A stretch of DNA of 64,000 nt from Fasciolopsis buskii (taxonomy: Eukaryota; Platyhelminthes; Trematoda; Plagiorchiida; Fasciolidae): positions 1 to 64,000 of the forward strand of contig LUCM01006846.1 in assembly GCA_008360955.1 (NCBI GenBank). The letters are read 5' to 3'. Position 1 is the first letter of the stretch. Every line of letters starts with the position of its first letter. This document shows, one piece after another, positions 1-10,542 of this stretch. Both the position numbers and the translations under genes were made by a program. Under the pieces are notes generated by a model. The model was not told the origin of the DNA, ran no database searches, and saw only the letters and a program-made list of their open reading frames with translations.

Positions 1-211
1 TTTCATTGTTTTCTTGCCGGATTTTTGATTTCATTATGGTCTCCATTCGCCGCTACTATCGGTCGAAGTCATTGTTGTTTAAAAACCTTATCGTTTCCTG
101 AATTGGACCGCGATCACGCATCGTTGCATCTCAGAGATCTAATCCATCTAGAAGAGACGCGCTGGCTGGCAGGCAGCTCTTAAATGTACCCTTCCAGCCA
201 AGATATCCAAC

Positions 212-742
212 ATGGGTTCTCTGTTTACAAAAATGTCGGATCTGTCCCTCGCACCTCAGTCACCGATCCATGTTGACACTTGTGTCATCTCATACAAGGA
301 ACTGTTTTTTCCTATTTCTGAGGATAGTCTGCATATTGCGCGTGATTTCTATCATGCCTCTACCCTACCACTGACTGTGTTTGATCTGACTGACCTCTGC
401 GTTTCACACAGCAAAGGCGGTTTCATTTTAGATAAGGTTACTACCAACCACCCTGATTTCTTTTCCGTGAAACTGCGTAGTGACCATTGCTTCTGTTATG
501 GCTCAAGATGTAATCTAGGTCGGCCTTCCATTCCTTCAAGCAAACAAATCAAATCCGAGTTCAGCTCCGTAACTTTTCACACAACAGCCTTACTCTTCTT
601 CAGAAATCCCTCTCACTTGCATCTGCCTGTTTCTCTTTTGAACCCCTGCTCAATGACCATGTCAAACTTTTCACAGAGGCGGTCAACACAATCTTTGACA
701 TCTGGTGTCCCTCAACTCGCCGTATCTCCACCCAAAAACTGA
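212..742 (+). pseudogene. LINE ORF2 fragment upstream of reverse transcriptase
   Basis: A 176-codon open stretch without a conserved motif that I can name. Its position directly before the RT motifs and the same strand suggest the region between endonuclease and RT of the CR1-like element. It ends in a stop, and the RT frame resumes from about 930. It is not an independent gene: composition and context are those of the retroelement. The first 210 bases of the window show no readable domain and are probably more of the same element. Confidence 0.5.
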
Positions 743-929
743 AATCTTTAAGAAGATGCAAGGAGCACTTCTGCAAATCCCGTGATAACTCTAGTATCTC
801 TCCACTGTAATAAGGACTGAAATCTAAAGCGCATCGACACGATATTCGCCAGCCAACTCCTGAGTGGTAATAACCGATTCCTATGGCAAGGCATTCGACT
901 GATTTTTGGGAAGAAAAAAATGATGTGAA

Positions 930-1788
930 ATGTTCTGCGGGTGTCGAGAGCATGATCATGCTTCTGCCCATCCTTCCACTTATCCTCCAGTGATATTTGA
1001 ACAGGGTAATGATATGACAGTTACAGGTTTTTCTAGGGAAGAGGTATTCGACCTTCTGCGCACCACTAAAATTGCCACCGGAGTTCGTCCTGGCGGTCTG
1101 TCTCCAACTGTTTTTAGGCATGGTGCTGTGGCTCTGACAGATGCATTCACTTCTCTGATTACCTTGTCACTAAGTTCGTTTTCGATCTCTGGCTGCTGCA
1201 GATTGGTCACTATTATTCCCATCCCAAAATCTAAAAGTTCTACTGCTTTTACAAAACACTTTCGCTCTATTGCCTTAAACTCTTCTGGTCGTAAACTTAC
1301 GAGGCGTCCTATACTTAAACGCCTATCTTCTTCTATTTATCCTCCTGACGACCATTTCCAGTTTGCCTATACATCTAATATGTCTACTTTGGACGCTGTC
1401 CCCTCCCTCATTCACTACATTTGTAAGTCCTTAAACGCATCAGTGAAATCCGTCCGTTACGCTTCTCTAGACTATTCATCGACGTTTGATTCTGTCCCAC
1501 GGTCTCCTACTTCACAAACTGGAGACATTTGGGTGTCCCAGTTCTTTATTAGCATGGCTGTCTGATTGCTTTACTAACCGAACGCAGTGCACACGAATAG
1601 ACGGCAAAATTTCAAAACCATTGATTAACAACTCAGGCGTGCTCCCGGGTGCTGCCCTCTTTTCTATTTACATCGGCGACTTATCAATTAGCTTCCTCTG
1701 TCATCTGTTTACGTATACCCTCTCTCCAGCCGTTTCGAACAACAATGATTTCCGAAGTTTTTCCAACAACGTCTTCTGGGCCAAATGA
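930..1788 (+). pseudogene. Reverse transcriptase domain remnant, CR1/jockey-like
   Basis: Two overlapping frames (930-1565 and 1486-1788) carry consecutive RT motifs, so one frameshift near 1490-1560 splits the domain. The first frame shows IIPIPKS, then FRSIALNSSGRKL (fingers region), FQFAYTSNMSTLDAV and the motif A stretch SLDYSSTFDSVPR, which keeps the first catalytic Asp. The second shows WLSDCFTNRTQ and the motif B stretch GVLPGAALFSIYIGDLSI, with Pro-Gly where the family usually has Pro-Gln-Gly. The motif C (YADD) region is not recognisable; the text turns into the nested repeat shortly after. The known role would be target-primed reverse transcription of the element's RNA; this copy is dead. 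Confidence 0.8.
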
Positions 1789-2079
1789 CGTAAGGAGTGT
1801 ATCGAAAAACAAATATTCCAAAGGTCACCCCGCTAGTTGACCCCACCACCAGGGCGACGCATGACGTGAAGCTCAACTATTCTCTCACCCGACCAACAGT
1901 TCAAAGTAAACACATTCACAAACAGACAACTAAGCATCAGTTGGCATGTGAACGTTCCCTCAGTCATTTGATTGTAAAACTTGCGTCGAGAAAGACTACT
2001 TACGGTAGTCGAAACGTTGGCACATTACATCTACCAACAACACTGTGGTATTAACATTATATCATTCACAATTAAAACT
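1778..2079. repeat. Palindromic repeat family, copy 1, inserted in LINE
   Basis: The left part (from about 1778: ggccaaatgacgtaagg and the following gagtgtatcgaaaaac) and the right part (1994-2079, with gtagtcgaaacgttggc and atcattcacaattaaaac) match the copy at 37.47-37.69 kb. The interior 1830-1985 is diverged or foreign and carries no clear left palindrome arm. Flanking LINE RT sequence resumes at about 2083, so the repeat is younger than the LINE. A perfect 6-bp hairpin (gactac 1994-1999, loop 2000-2004, gtagtc 2005-2010) is followed by gaaac. Family identity beyond this window is unknown. Confidence 0.7.
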
Positions 2080-2082
2080 TAT

Positions 2083-2751
2083 CTTCTGTTTACGATTTCT
2101 TTGCACGAGCTGGTTTAAATCTCAGCACATCTAAATGTTTCGGATGTCTTTTCCCTCTCTCTCTCGGTCAGTCTGCCCATCCGAAACGTCTTCCGTCAGC
2201 TCAAAACTCTTACCAGGGTTGATTTTGTGAAATATCTAGGAGTTGCTATTGATAAAAATCCGAAATGAACCTCTCACAGTTCTATCAGTGTAGAAAATCT
2301 CCGACGATTGCCATTCCAAATCAGGAAGCTTCGGCACGACAAGGTAAAACAAAGCACCACCTCCCGATTTGTATACCAGTGTGTTTTTTCAATCCTTTTT
2401 TACTGTTCTCCTGTCATTTTTCCAGGTTTACTTAAAAAAGACTTTACAATTCTTCGCTGGGGATTATCAATTATTAGCCGGGTGTCCGTACCGCTAACTG
2501 AATTGCCCCTTAATCTACTTGGTCAACACTTATCAGCATGTGAGAAATTTGCCAACAAAATTCTTTCTGATCCCACGCATCCTCTGCACAACGATCTTTC
2601 AAAGTGTCGCTCTCATATTTCACTACGATCCGCTTTTCGTTCCATACCCTCCAGAATCAATATCCATAGGAACTCCACTGTCCCATATTTAGCACGAATT
2701 TTGACAAACCATGACCGGGTTTCAGTCGCTCTCCTGAGCAACAGATCATAA
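2083..2751 (+). pseudogene. LINE RT thumb and C-terminal region remnant
   Basis: Immediately after the nested repeat the reading resumes with FYDFFARAGLNLSTSKCF, the region that follows the YADD motif in CR1-like RTs. A longer open frame (2308-2751) then matches the post-RT section of such elements: a hydrophobic stretch with SILFYCSPVIFPGLL, then ILRWGLSIISR, and SDPTHPLH near the end. A stop and frame change separate the two parts. No Cys-His knuckle is visible. The strand and order agree with the upstream RT piece, which supports a single inserted element interrupted once. Confidence 0.7.
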
Positions 2752-2896
2752 TGTGGTCTGACCATTCCTCGATGAGGTTTTTCCTTTTCACATTTTTGCA
2801 ACGTGACAAGTACAACTGTTTCCTATTTTTTTCACCACGTTTTCTGACCGAAGTGCGACAATTTTCGTACACAAAAGTCTATACAATACAACACAG
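2752..2896 (+). repeat. CR1-like 3' UTR and terminal ACAAT-type tail
   Basis: A T-rich untranslated stretch ends in gtacacaaaagtctatac followed by aatacaac. The same 3' end appears at 43261-43337 and, shorter, at 5850-5878. In all three the text is a variant of (t)gcaa(a)ggtctatacaataca. CR1-clade elements typically end in short tandem repeats rather than poly(A), which fits. Confidence 0.75.
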
Positions 2897-2929
2897 CACT
2901 GACACGCAGAAGGATTAGTTTTAGGGTGT

Positions 2930-3295
2930 ACTCGCCACTCTCGTTCGCAGAATCAAAGGCTCCGACATTTTAGTAGTGGCAAGTGATTTTAATGCATAAG
3001 TTGGAAAACTTGATGCATCGGAAGCTTGTTTGGGTTTCCCTTTAGCCGGTCGGTGTGCAGAAACGAACTATGACTACTCCAGTTTTGCTCAGACAGTTGT
3101 TTATTCCTGTCTTGTACGATACAGTTCGCGTCTCGCGACGAGGGGTACTAAAAGTCAAATTGACCGTGTCGTAATAAGTTCCCGTAAGTGCGGTTCTCTC
3201 CAGTGCTGTTGATCATGCTGGTCCATGCACATCGAATCGGACCACGCACTAGTTTTAATGGGGTTTTCGCTCCAGCCTCGACGCAAACTCAGCCG
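2930..3295 (+). pseudogene. RTE-type endonuclease remnant
   Basis: Across frames the translation shows ILVVASDFNA (the conserved GDFNA motif), then LDASEACLG, RTNYDYSSFAQ, and KSQIDRVVIS (the TQIDYI-like motif), and finally IESDHALV, the catalytic SDH motif near the end of LINE endonucleases. The three motifs are in the expected order over about 120 residues. A stop lies just before the SDH motif and there is a frame change after DFNA. The catalytic Asp and His of SDH survive, but the copy cannot be translated continuously. Confidence 0.75.
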
Positions 3296-3927
3296 GGCGT
3301 ACAATGTCTCTCTGCTCGCAGTGGTCACACGAGCCAGGGGCTCCAAAGAAGACCAGTGCAGATGAGCAGTGGGATCAAATCAAACGGGCGTTACAACAAA
3401 TTTTGCATGCGGTCCAGAGCCCAGTATCCATTAAAGGCGCTGGATTTCCCAAGAGTTTGCACCTAATACAGCGAAAACGCCAGCCATCGAGCTGTAAGCA
3501 GACAGCGTCTAGTAACGACAACCCTAAGGAGGATCCTATGGACTGGTGAATCTACGAAGTGGAGGAAATGGAAGAACCTGCATCACATAACAGGCGAAGG
3601 CTGTTTAAACTTATACACGACACTGGTAAGCGGCAAACTTAGGTCGGTACAACTATATGCGACAGAAGTAGAGAGCCAATGCATTACACACAGCAGCGGC
3701 TCAACCAATGGACTGAGTGTTTCAAGGAGCAGTTTAGATGGGCGTGCGCTAAAGTTGGTTTTACAACAAGAACCACGAATCCTTAGGTGTCACTTGATCT
3801 CATAGTAGAGTTGGCCGAACATTCTACTACTGAGACAGGGAAAATCGGCCAATCCCGGCGTACTCCCCTGCATTTCTTTCCAAACAGTCTGGAAATACTC
3901 TGATAAAACCAACTATCCCCTTGGTCT

Positions 3928-4782
3928 GTGACATTCGAAACAAGTAACCCACACCAGTATTCTCACTGGGTGTGTCCATTATCAAGAGTAGGATACCAAG
4001 TAATTGCAGTAATCATTGTGAAAATCAGCTCAATTCTGATAGTTACCAAGGCCTTAGCTTTGACAGTCTTGCACCGCCTGAAACCGATTAGCGAGAATAA
4101 CGTACCCGATCAGGAAGCCGGGTTTCACCTAGGTCGAGGTTGCATCGATCAGATTCTTACTCTCTGACAACCTCTCGAAACGCACCACACACACCGTCGC
4201 CCGAAGGTTGTCTTTTTGATTTCAAATGCGCTTTCGATTCAATCGACTGAACAGGGCTGTTCAGTGCTCTTCACCGGGAATGCTCATGATCCTCCTACGA
4301 GCATTTCTCGCCCACCTATAGTCCCATAATGATAGATGATGAATCACCAAGGTCTTTCTGAACGACTAGCGCTTTTCGACAAAGGTGTACCATTCCCATT
4401 CTTGTTTAAGGTCGTCATCGGCCAAGTAATGGAGGATGCTTTAGGAAGCCCTCACGAAGTAGGCGTCGAACTAACAAATAGGGTGAAGCTGTGTGATTCA
4501 GATTACACCAACAAATTTGTGTTCTTGTTCGCATTCGGAGGTCATGCACAGCTTGCAATGGTTGGACGGGCTAGGACTGTAGCTCCATTCACCATCTACT
4601 TTGCACATTCAAAGTGTAAATTGCTGTTACACGACTGGACGATAGTCGTCCCGGACGCGATGCTGGATGGAGACGAAATGATGATTGTCGACCGTCTCAC
4701 CTACTTAACCGGCTGCTTGACGAAGGATGATGGCTTGGTGTTGGAGATGAACACGCAAATATCCAACGCTCCAGTGCAGTAG
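3928..4782 (+). pseudogene. RTE-type reverse transcriptase remnant
   Basis: Two open stretches (3928-4167 and 4336-4782) carry RT motifs. The first ends in QEAGFHLGRGCIDQILTL, the fingers motif before motif A. The second has LFDKGVPFPFLFKVVIGQVM (motif B region), then LCDSDYTNKF where the family has LEYADD, so the catalytic Asp pair is lost. It goes on with FAHSKCKLLLHDW and VDRLTYLTGCLTKDDG, the post-catalytic RTE signature, and NTQISNAP. Between the stretches (4168-4335) the motif A area is interrupted by stops. Clearly inactive. Confidence 0.8.
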
Positions 4783-4839
4783 TCTAGATCGAACCACTTG
4801 TGGCGTTGGCCAGATATTTCATTGGAATTGAAATGCCCT

Positions 4840-5135
4840 GTGTATTGTGCCGCAGTGCTCTCAGTTCTGTTGTATGGTTTCGAGGCATAGAGTTTAAGTA
4901 CTGCAGTTTCTTGGAAATACTCGGTTACCTGTGTTTGTTTGGTGTCTCAAGTATTAAATGAAGTGTCTGATTGGGCACTGCGTAGGAAACGAATCGAGTA
5001 CTGTCTATCGGTCCGAATACTATTCTATCACAATCTGTCAAGCGAGGTAAACCTTCCTGGTTGGATCACGTGTTGAATATAGCAAACATTCATCCGCCAT
5101 TTTCCGTTCTTTCCTCGAAGTGAGATAAGCCACGT
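4840..5135 (+). pseudogene. RTE C-terminal region remnant
   Basis: The frame reads CAAVLSVLLYGFEA, the equivalent of the RTE SVLLYGSETW motif, then a degraded segment, and ILFYHNLSSEVNLPGWITC near 5020-5075. It follows the RT piece on the same strand after a stop and a frame change. The region from 5136 to 5330 has no readable protein. Confidence 0.6.
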
Positions 5136-5330
5136 GGAGGTCAACAGATGCCGCGGCAGCGTGAAAGATGTACAGCGAACTTAGGTGGAGTAGGGGTCCC
5201 GCACCTCTTTGGCTCGGGCCCGAAAAATTTGTCCATCAGCTATGTGAACACCTTGGAGGGTATCACAAGAAACAGTAAGCAGTGGAAAACATTGTCACTT
5301 TCTGTCGAATCATAATGATTAGACTGTGCG

Positions 5331-5849
5331 GTTAGTTAGACTAGTTAGACTGTGCAGTCCGTCACACCACGGTAAGGTACGGTCTCACTATGATAGTTCA
5401 AGATGGGGATTAGCCAAATAACGGATCTTGGCCGAAAGTCGGATAATTTTTACCGTTGTCATACATAACGCAGAGCCGTGCGTAATAAATAAAAAAAGTA
5501 CTATCAGCTACTGAAATCAGTGTTCCTTCGAAAGTGGAATTTCCTGTTTTTGATAATGGTTACTTAAGGCATGATTGGCCCGTTCTTAATCTGGATTCAG
5601 CAGAATATTTACACTATGATAAACGTGCAGTTTGTATACGGAAGGGAACGCCTTTATTGAGAACTAGATTAAGATCTGTCAAACCGCACCCAGTTATCAG
5701 AAGTATGCGGTGTAGAATCCATGGAATATCACTGTGTGGTATCAACATTATCGAATTTAACCAAAGGAGTGTTGCAGAATTCGTCCTACGGGTTTGAAGC
5801 AATCAATCCCATACTCAAGTTGGTAGTCTTCCAAGCATGTGGCATTTTA
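5331..5849. other. No supported gene; AT-rich interval
   Basis: Open frames at 5534-5797 and 5614-5802 overlap on opposite strands and show no motif, so neither is called. The interval lies between the RTE copy and a second CR1-type 3' tail, so part of it may be unrecognised LINE 3' sequence. A TTTATT at 5653-5658 would read AATAAA on the minus strand and could serve the minus-strand gene ending at 6011, about 350 bases upstream of it; this is speculative. Confidence 0.4.
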
Positions 5850-5880
5850 TGTACGCAAAGGTCTATACAATACGGTATGC
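5850..5880 (+). repeat. CR1-like 3' tail fragment
   Basis: The string gtacgcaaaggtctatac followed by aatacgg matches the terminal sequences at 2869-2895 and 43300-43336. Only a short piece is conserved, and upstream sequence is not readable as LINE protein. It marks a third CR1-type insertion end in this window. Confidence 0.5.
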
Positions 5881-6010
5881 TAGGCATAGTAAGCCTCGGA
5901 GTTGATAAATATCTTTGGTATTATTTCCTTTCGAGGGCAATAGCAGACCGGGAGCTTTCAATAGAGCCGCACAGTGTGATGAATTAGTAAGTCAAGGGAA
6001 ATAAAGACAA

Positions 6011-6370
6011 TCACATTTGTTGGAAACGGTCCACCTTCATCTTTTGGTTAAAGTTTTCCAGTCTTTGGTCGTCCAACTTAATTGATGTAATGGAAAAGTT
6101 TGAAGTTTCGACGATTTGCTCTTGGGGGTATCTTTCTGGCCCTTGGAGAATAGATGTGTCCGTTAATTTTTTTACTGCGACCGAATTTTGATGATGGGAG
6201 TCGGCGTGAACCTTTGCGAAACGAAGTTTATCCAAATAGTGATGTCCATCTGTGTGTGCGGATGAGTCATCTTTATCTCTTTCTCGGCAAAGTAGTCGTT
6301 GCCTTTCAGGGCTAGCCAAGTATAATAGTTTTTGAATGAAAGTAGCGACGGGTCGGAAAAAGAATTTGGT
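6011..6370 (-). CDS. Unidentified minus-strand gene, proposed last exon
   Basis: A 119-residue open frame with stop follows a good acceptor (tgtattaatgtgttcag, AG at 6372-6371), starting in phase 0. It begins TKFFFRPVATFIQ and contains LASPERQRLLCRERDKDDS, then a polar tail ending KMKVDRFQQM: this would be a soluble C-terminal segment. A second frame over 6172-6378 is also open (with YYTWLALKGNDYFAE), so the frame choice is uncertain; I prefer the first because its phase fits the proposed preceding exon at 6810-6943. No family was recognised. Confidence 0.35.
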   Translation of the reverse strand, partial: TKFFFRPVATFIQKLLYLASPERQRLLCRERDKDDSSAHTDGHHYLDKLRFAKVHADSHHQNSVAVKKLTDTSILQGPERYPQEQIVETSNFSITSIKLDDQRLENFNQKMKVDRFQQM

Positions 6371-6809
6371 CTGAACACATTAATACATTCAACTCAATCG
6401 TCTGCACTCCGGATTAGAATCTTTCACAATAAGATTTAGCTCTGACATGTTTTGATGACTTTCTTTCATCGGCTGGGGAATTGCCTTTTGTAAGATTTGC
6501 AGCTAGAGTGCGCAAACTAACCTAACGAGTTACTAGCTTTAGATCAGACTCACTGAATTGGTTAGTGGAAGGTCGTTTTTGCATGCTAGCCGGTGCATTT
6601 CTCGGGAGAACATGAACTATGATGAGGGAACAGTATTCCGATGAAATCCTTTCGAAATCACAGCACGGAATTTTACTTCGTGCGCCGTCATCATGTGTTT
6701 TCAAAGTGAGAAAATCGGATTGTTTCTGTTACCGTCGGTTGTTATTCCCGCAGATTAGGACTCAGTTGTTGTCGCTCTAATCTGTGGAAGCTCATCGTGG
6801 TGTACGCAC

Positions 6810-6943
6810 ATATCTTCGGCACTGCCGGCCAACGGATGGATCAGCACCAAATCCAACGGTCGTTGGCAGCCAGTATTCAACGTTAATCGGTGGCATAATT
6901 TGCTCACGCTGTTCTTTTTCGGACAGCAAGCGAACCACATCCT
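6810..6943 (-). CDS. Unidentified minus-strand gene, proposed exon
   Basis: The frame reads DVVRLLSEKEQREQIMPPIN and then VEYWLPTTVGFGADPSVGR, 44 codons with a first split codon. The candidate acceptor is caaagag (AG at 6945-6944) behind a gctaat branch-like site; the candidate donor is gtgcgt at 6809. The stretch is richer in GC than its surroundings and looks coding. The first two bases complete a Glu codon with the base left by the exon ending at 7476. The acceptor lacks a pyrimidine tract, so boundaries are tentative. No family recognised. Confidence 0.3.
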
Positions 6944-7475
6944 CTCTTTGACGGATGTATTAGCCAATCCCTCTTGTCTATCCGCAATGTTGAGGAAGCT
7001 TCATTTCGGTACTTTATAAATGCTTACATATGGTACTCTTGTTGATCAATGCAATCAGTGATAGAAAAGTGAGAAACTAGTGCGATTTATCTGGATGAGA
7101 ACCATCTAGAGACTTGCGACTAAACCGAGGTTACTAAAACGCATTTGTTCTGTGCTTCTGCTTTTGTTAACTTTCCTTGGGTAAGCATTACCTTTTCACC
7201 CGTTTCGTCTGGAGCTGTTGATTAGCGGTAGTTTCCATGAGATTGCTGATCCGCCGTATAACTGTAATCGAATCCTGAGCGGTAGTGATTGCCAAAAATG
7301 ATTATTTTTCGATACAGACTTCTCTTACCAGTACGATCTAGGCAGTTTATCATCGAAGAACATTTACATTAAGGTGTTGTCATTTTCAAATTAGTTGACA
7401 AATATTTTTCTGCAAAATTGGACTACCCACAATGGGGGTTTTCGGATTTTGAAAAGAAGTTTGAATCGAATAAAC

Positions 7476-7647
7476 CTGTTCTCACAATCCGATCCGAAAA
7501 GTTCTCTCTGGCCTGTGCTCCCGTTTTCAGACGCGCAAAAAAGTAACTGGTGCCCAGCATGAACGCGCAGATTTTCCCCACCAGTAACTGACAGAAATCG
7601 ATAAAAGCAAAGTTGCATATGTACGACAACACAGCAAAATATTTCAC
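7476..7647 (-). CDS. Unidentified minus-strand gene, proposed transmembrane exon
   Basis: The frame starts VKYFAVLSYICNFAFIDFCQ and continues LLVGKICAFMLGTSYFFARL, giving one or two hydrophobic segments of about 20 residues, then a basic and polar stretch KTGAQARENFSDRIVRT: a membrane segment followed by a loop. A Patched/NPC1-like sterol-sensing-domain end was considered because of a superficial pattern (V-R-E-x-x-x-F...DF..Q), but it is too weak to claim. The acceptor (gggtgagggag) is purine-rich and poor; the donor is gtttat. Phase joins both proposed neighbours. Confidence 0.3.
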
Positions 7648-7755
7648 CTCCCTCACCCAACTCGGGGATCATTCTTCTCACGGCGTATTGATCAATAATG
7701 GGACTGGATAACTATGTTCTAGATAAAACAAGTCTCCTAATCTAGAAATGTTTAC

Positions 7756-7906
7756 GGATATAACTGTTGTCAGTTTATCATCGGGCCATGTTTCGTGTGC
7801 CACATCCACCAGTGGGGCAAGATAAATCGTTCCGGCACATTGGAGAGCGACGGTTTTCTTAAACAAGAACCGAGTAACGGGTTTATTGAGAGGCGAAAAT
7901 TTATCA
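7756..7906 (-). CDS. Unidentified minus-strand gene, proposed exon
   Basis: The exon follows an excellent acceptor (ctgtattgtcattctgatcag, AG at 7908-7907) and ends at a gtaaac donor (GT at 7755-7754). It encodes 50 residues including DKFSPLNKPVTRFLFKKTVA, LQCAGTIYLAPLV and DVAHETWPDDKLTTVIS, preceded by one base of a split codon. The split base completes a Pro codon with the two bases left by the proposed exon at 10543-10585. No domain is recognised. The amino acid composition looks like real protein, with mixed polar and hydrophobic residues and no low complexity. Confidence 0.4.
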
Positions 7907-7989
7907 CTGATCAGAATGACAATACAGCTGGACATGTGATCCATGTGTATTTTAATTGACTGTGGCGGCGAATGTGAGTCGATTGTCAT

Positions 7990-8856
7990 TTGCCTTCCTC
8001 GACAACATGGTTTCAGTATGCGTAATTATTCTTTGTTTAACATCAGCATTTTCAGCCAAGATCAAAATCTTGTCACTGCTCTATTCATTGTTTAATTTAA
8101 TCCCTGACTGCTTCTTACCATGACTAGCACATTGAATGGAACTTGTTAATTATTATCGAAACTCTAAAACAACTTACCTGCAAATTGTCACGCTCATCTT
8201 GTTATTTTCTTCCGATTGTGATCGAGAATGCAAATAGCTGGCGTCCTTTATCAGTTCCTGTGGAGCAGTTGTTTTGGCGAGTGTGATACAGACTTTTGGG
8301 GAATTTGTAAAAAGAAATGTTCAGATAATCTATCTTGTTTTCGGGTAGCTCTGATGGTAGTAGAAATTGCAATGAAGATATGTTGACGATCCGGAATAGG
8401 TATGGATGGGTTGCTCGTAGAACAGCATAAATCGATCTTAATCCCTAGTTATTAATAACGCTTTAAATTCCTCGATTTATCACTCGATCTCGTGCAACAT
8501 TTCGCACAGGGATCTCGATCGGCTTCAGGTCACCGTGTAAGGAAATGGACGACGGTGTCAGGAACTGGACTCAGAACGTACGCATTTATTTATGATATCG
8601 GTTTCTACGACAGCTTTATTATGGCGGAGGATGTCATCGAAAGTGAAGTGCTAACGACATGCTAAGTCGCCCATTGAGCAAATGTCAGATACAACCAACA
8701 GTCTACACAAGAATAACATTCTAAAGTTTCTCAACTATCTGCTCTTGAGTACTGGCATTGTGCGTACATGATAGAGGTTTACAAGTCTTTGAATTACAGT
8801 CATTGCTAAATAATGGCTGAATCTAACTAAGGTAAATCTCTACCGACTTTTGTGAG
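7990..8856. other. Proposed intron sequence, no feature seen
   Basis: AT-rich sequence without an open frame over 60 codons that shows any motif. If the minus-strand gene model is right, this is intron between the exons at 7906 and 10543. Confidence 0.4.
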
Positions 8857-8946
8857 TCATATATATATGTACATTTATATATATACATATACATACATAT
8901 ATATGCATATATATGCATTATATATATATACATATATATATATATA
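8857..8946. repeat. Alternating AT/TATACA microsatellite
   Basis: About 90 bases of alternating pyrimidine-purine sequence made of AT, CATA and GCATAT units. It is strongly self-complementary and could extrude as a cruciform. The tyrosine- and isoleucine-rich frame on the minus strand here is a by-product of the repeat. Confidence 0.9.
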
Positions 8947-10542
8947 GCCCGTTTGTCTGCAGACACGGAGCCACGGCGTGCATACCCATGAAAGTTAATG
9001 TAAAAGAAAGGAAGAGGAGGTGTTCTTGTAAGGTTCGCCACGTCTGGCCTTCCAAGCTCTTCCTAAACGTTATCGACTGCCCATGAAATTAACTGCGCAT
9101 CTGACCAAATCAGATATGAAGGTTGTCTTGGTGGCCCACAGCGAGCCTTTGGTCAAAAGACCTGGTCTGCAAGGCGGCACAAAGAAAGACGGCCTTTGCA
9201 ACCCGCCCGGAGCTGGCAACCAGTAGTCATGTTCATTGGCCGTTTGATGAATTCCCATCAGCACTGACGTACCTTGCAAGTCCCAACAGCCGATGTCTCG
9301 GAAATATGGTTCGTACGCCTCTGCCTACATACAATTTCTAGAAGAGCAATGGAATATGATCTCGTTGAACGGCGGGCCATGATGGCCACTTCACGCTGCC
9401 ATTAACGGACTTTTGCCTCATTTAGTTAGGGCAAAATGTTCCCAGACAAAAACATCACGCCTACGATACTACCGCTTGATTTTCAACGACCACTTGTTCA
9501 CTACTTATAATCTCACCAAGCTGACTGACAGCCATCAAACAGACTATCGTTCCGTCATCAGTGGCGGTGCCCTCTAAGTAAAGGGAAGGTCTTGATCCAG
9601 TATCACATTACTGCCTTATGTGTAGAGCAACCAAATTCAGCACTTACTTATTGTTTGTTCTGTTCAAGCAACCGATTTTAGTACAGTAGGCTAATAGTGG
9701 TTCAAATAAAAGGACAAATTCCAGTATCGTCTTTAGAAATACTCATAGGGAAATATGTTATGGCCAGGACATCGATTGAAATTGATATTTTTGCTTGACT
9801 GGCTACCCTTCGGACTTCTCACTAATGCAGCGAAAGAAATTGCATCCAATCAGTCTTACACTTGAGAGGCACCAGACTCGAGTTTCGTTCTCAGTTGTGC
9901 TCTTTAGCAATGTATATTCATCATCGCATTCAGGGTTTGCATTTGAGCCTTTTCGCATGGCAGGGTTTCGTATTACCACTACGTCGAGATTATTGCAGTA
10001 TGTTAACATAATGATTTTTCTTTGATATTGAATTAATGAGTTTGAAAAAGTACAGGATATATTCTGAGAATGTACACCCTTGCGAATCATACACTTTTAT
10101 GGTGCACCATGTTCGGTAGTTCAACCTAAACATGATATAGGTCGGTATAATAGTGAGACAACTGAACTAGTCCTCACAATTTTTTGGGGTAGAAAATCTC
10201 ATTCAAACAAGAACCAATTCCACTCCTATTACCGCTAAGAAACCAAAACGGAACTTTTGTTATTCGCATGATAGACTACTACTAATATTTACTTAAGACG
10301 GTAAGCAGTTGAAATGTTTCAAGTGTTAACAAATGCGGGATATCTAACAGTCGCACGATAAAACGGGGCATACTCTGAACTAGCGCAGCAATCGAAAATT
10401 CTATGTACGTTAATTTGATGCCCAACTGATTTCGTTTGTCCATGAGTGGCACAAGCTTATTGGCATAAGGAGAACAAAAAGTCATTCTTAGACAATAATT
10501 CATCAAAAAGGGCTGTCTTAGATCTCTCAAAATTGTCCCCAC
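8947..10542. other. Non-coding interval with a GC-richer patch at 9070-9300
   Basis: The patch at 9070-9300 is richer in GC than its flanks and is open on both strands (9123-9341 on + and 9070-9279 on minus), but no motif is visible. It may be an eroded repeat. The rest, up to 10542, shows no supported feature. Confidence 0.35.

Larger units (their letters stand above)
1..2896 (+). mobile_element. CR1/jockey-like non-LTR retrotransposon, decayed, 5' end outside window
   Basis: This is a degenerate LINE copy. Reading open stretches in order on + gives a pre-RT region (about 212-742), reverse transcriptase motifs (930-1770), post-RT sequence (2083-2751), a T-rich 3' UTR and a short terminal repeat based on ACAAT. 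RT signatures are PIPKSKS, LDYSSTFDSVP (motif A) and GVLPGAALFSIYIGDL (motif B). After the interruption, FYDFFARAGLNLSTSKCF continues the RT core. Stops and frame changes separate the pieces, so it cannot encode a working enzyme. The element is interrupted by another repeat at about 1778-2079. The family call (CR1/jockey group) rests on these motifs and the microsatellite-like tail; the exact clade is uncertain. Confidence 0.8.
2900..5330 (+). mobile_element. RTE-like non-LTR retrotransposon, decayed, copy 1
   Basis: A second LINE begins almost directly after the CR1-like tail. In order on + it shows the end of an apurinic-type endonuclease (2930-3290), an unreadable linker (3290-3930), RT (3930-4790) and the C-terminal part (4840-5130). 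Stops and frameshifts are frequent, so this is an old copy. The motifs are those of RTE-type elements common in trematodes and cestodes (family knowledge). The 3' boundary is not sharp: the text after 5130 has no readable protein, and short tandem copies of a tagttagactgtgc unit lie at about 5318-5358. Confidence 0.75.

Noticed and set aside
7423..7656. Patched/NPC1-like sterol-sensing domain end
   Set aside because: Only a loose pattern of hydrophobic residues and a VRE...DF..Q spacing; no further conserved residues.
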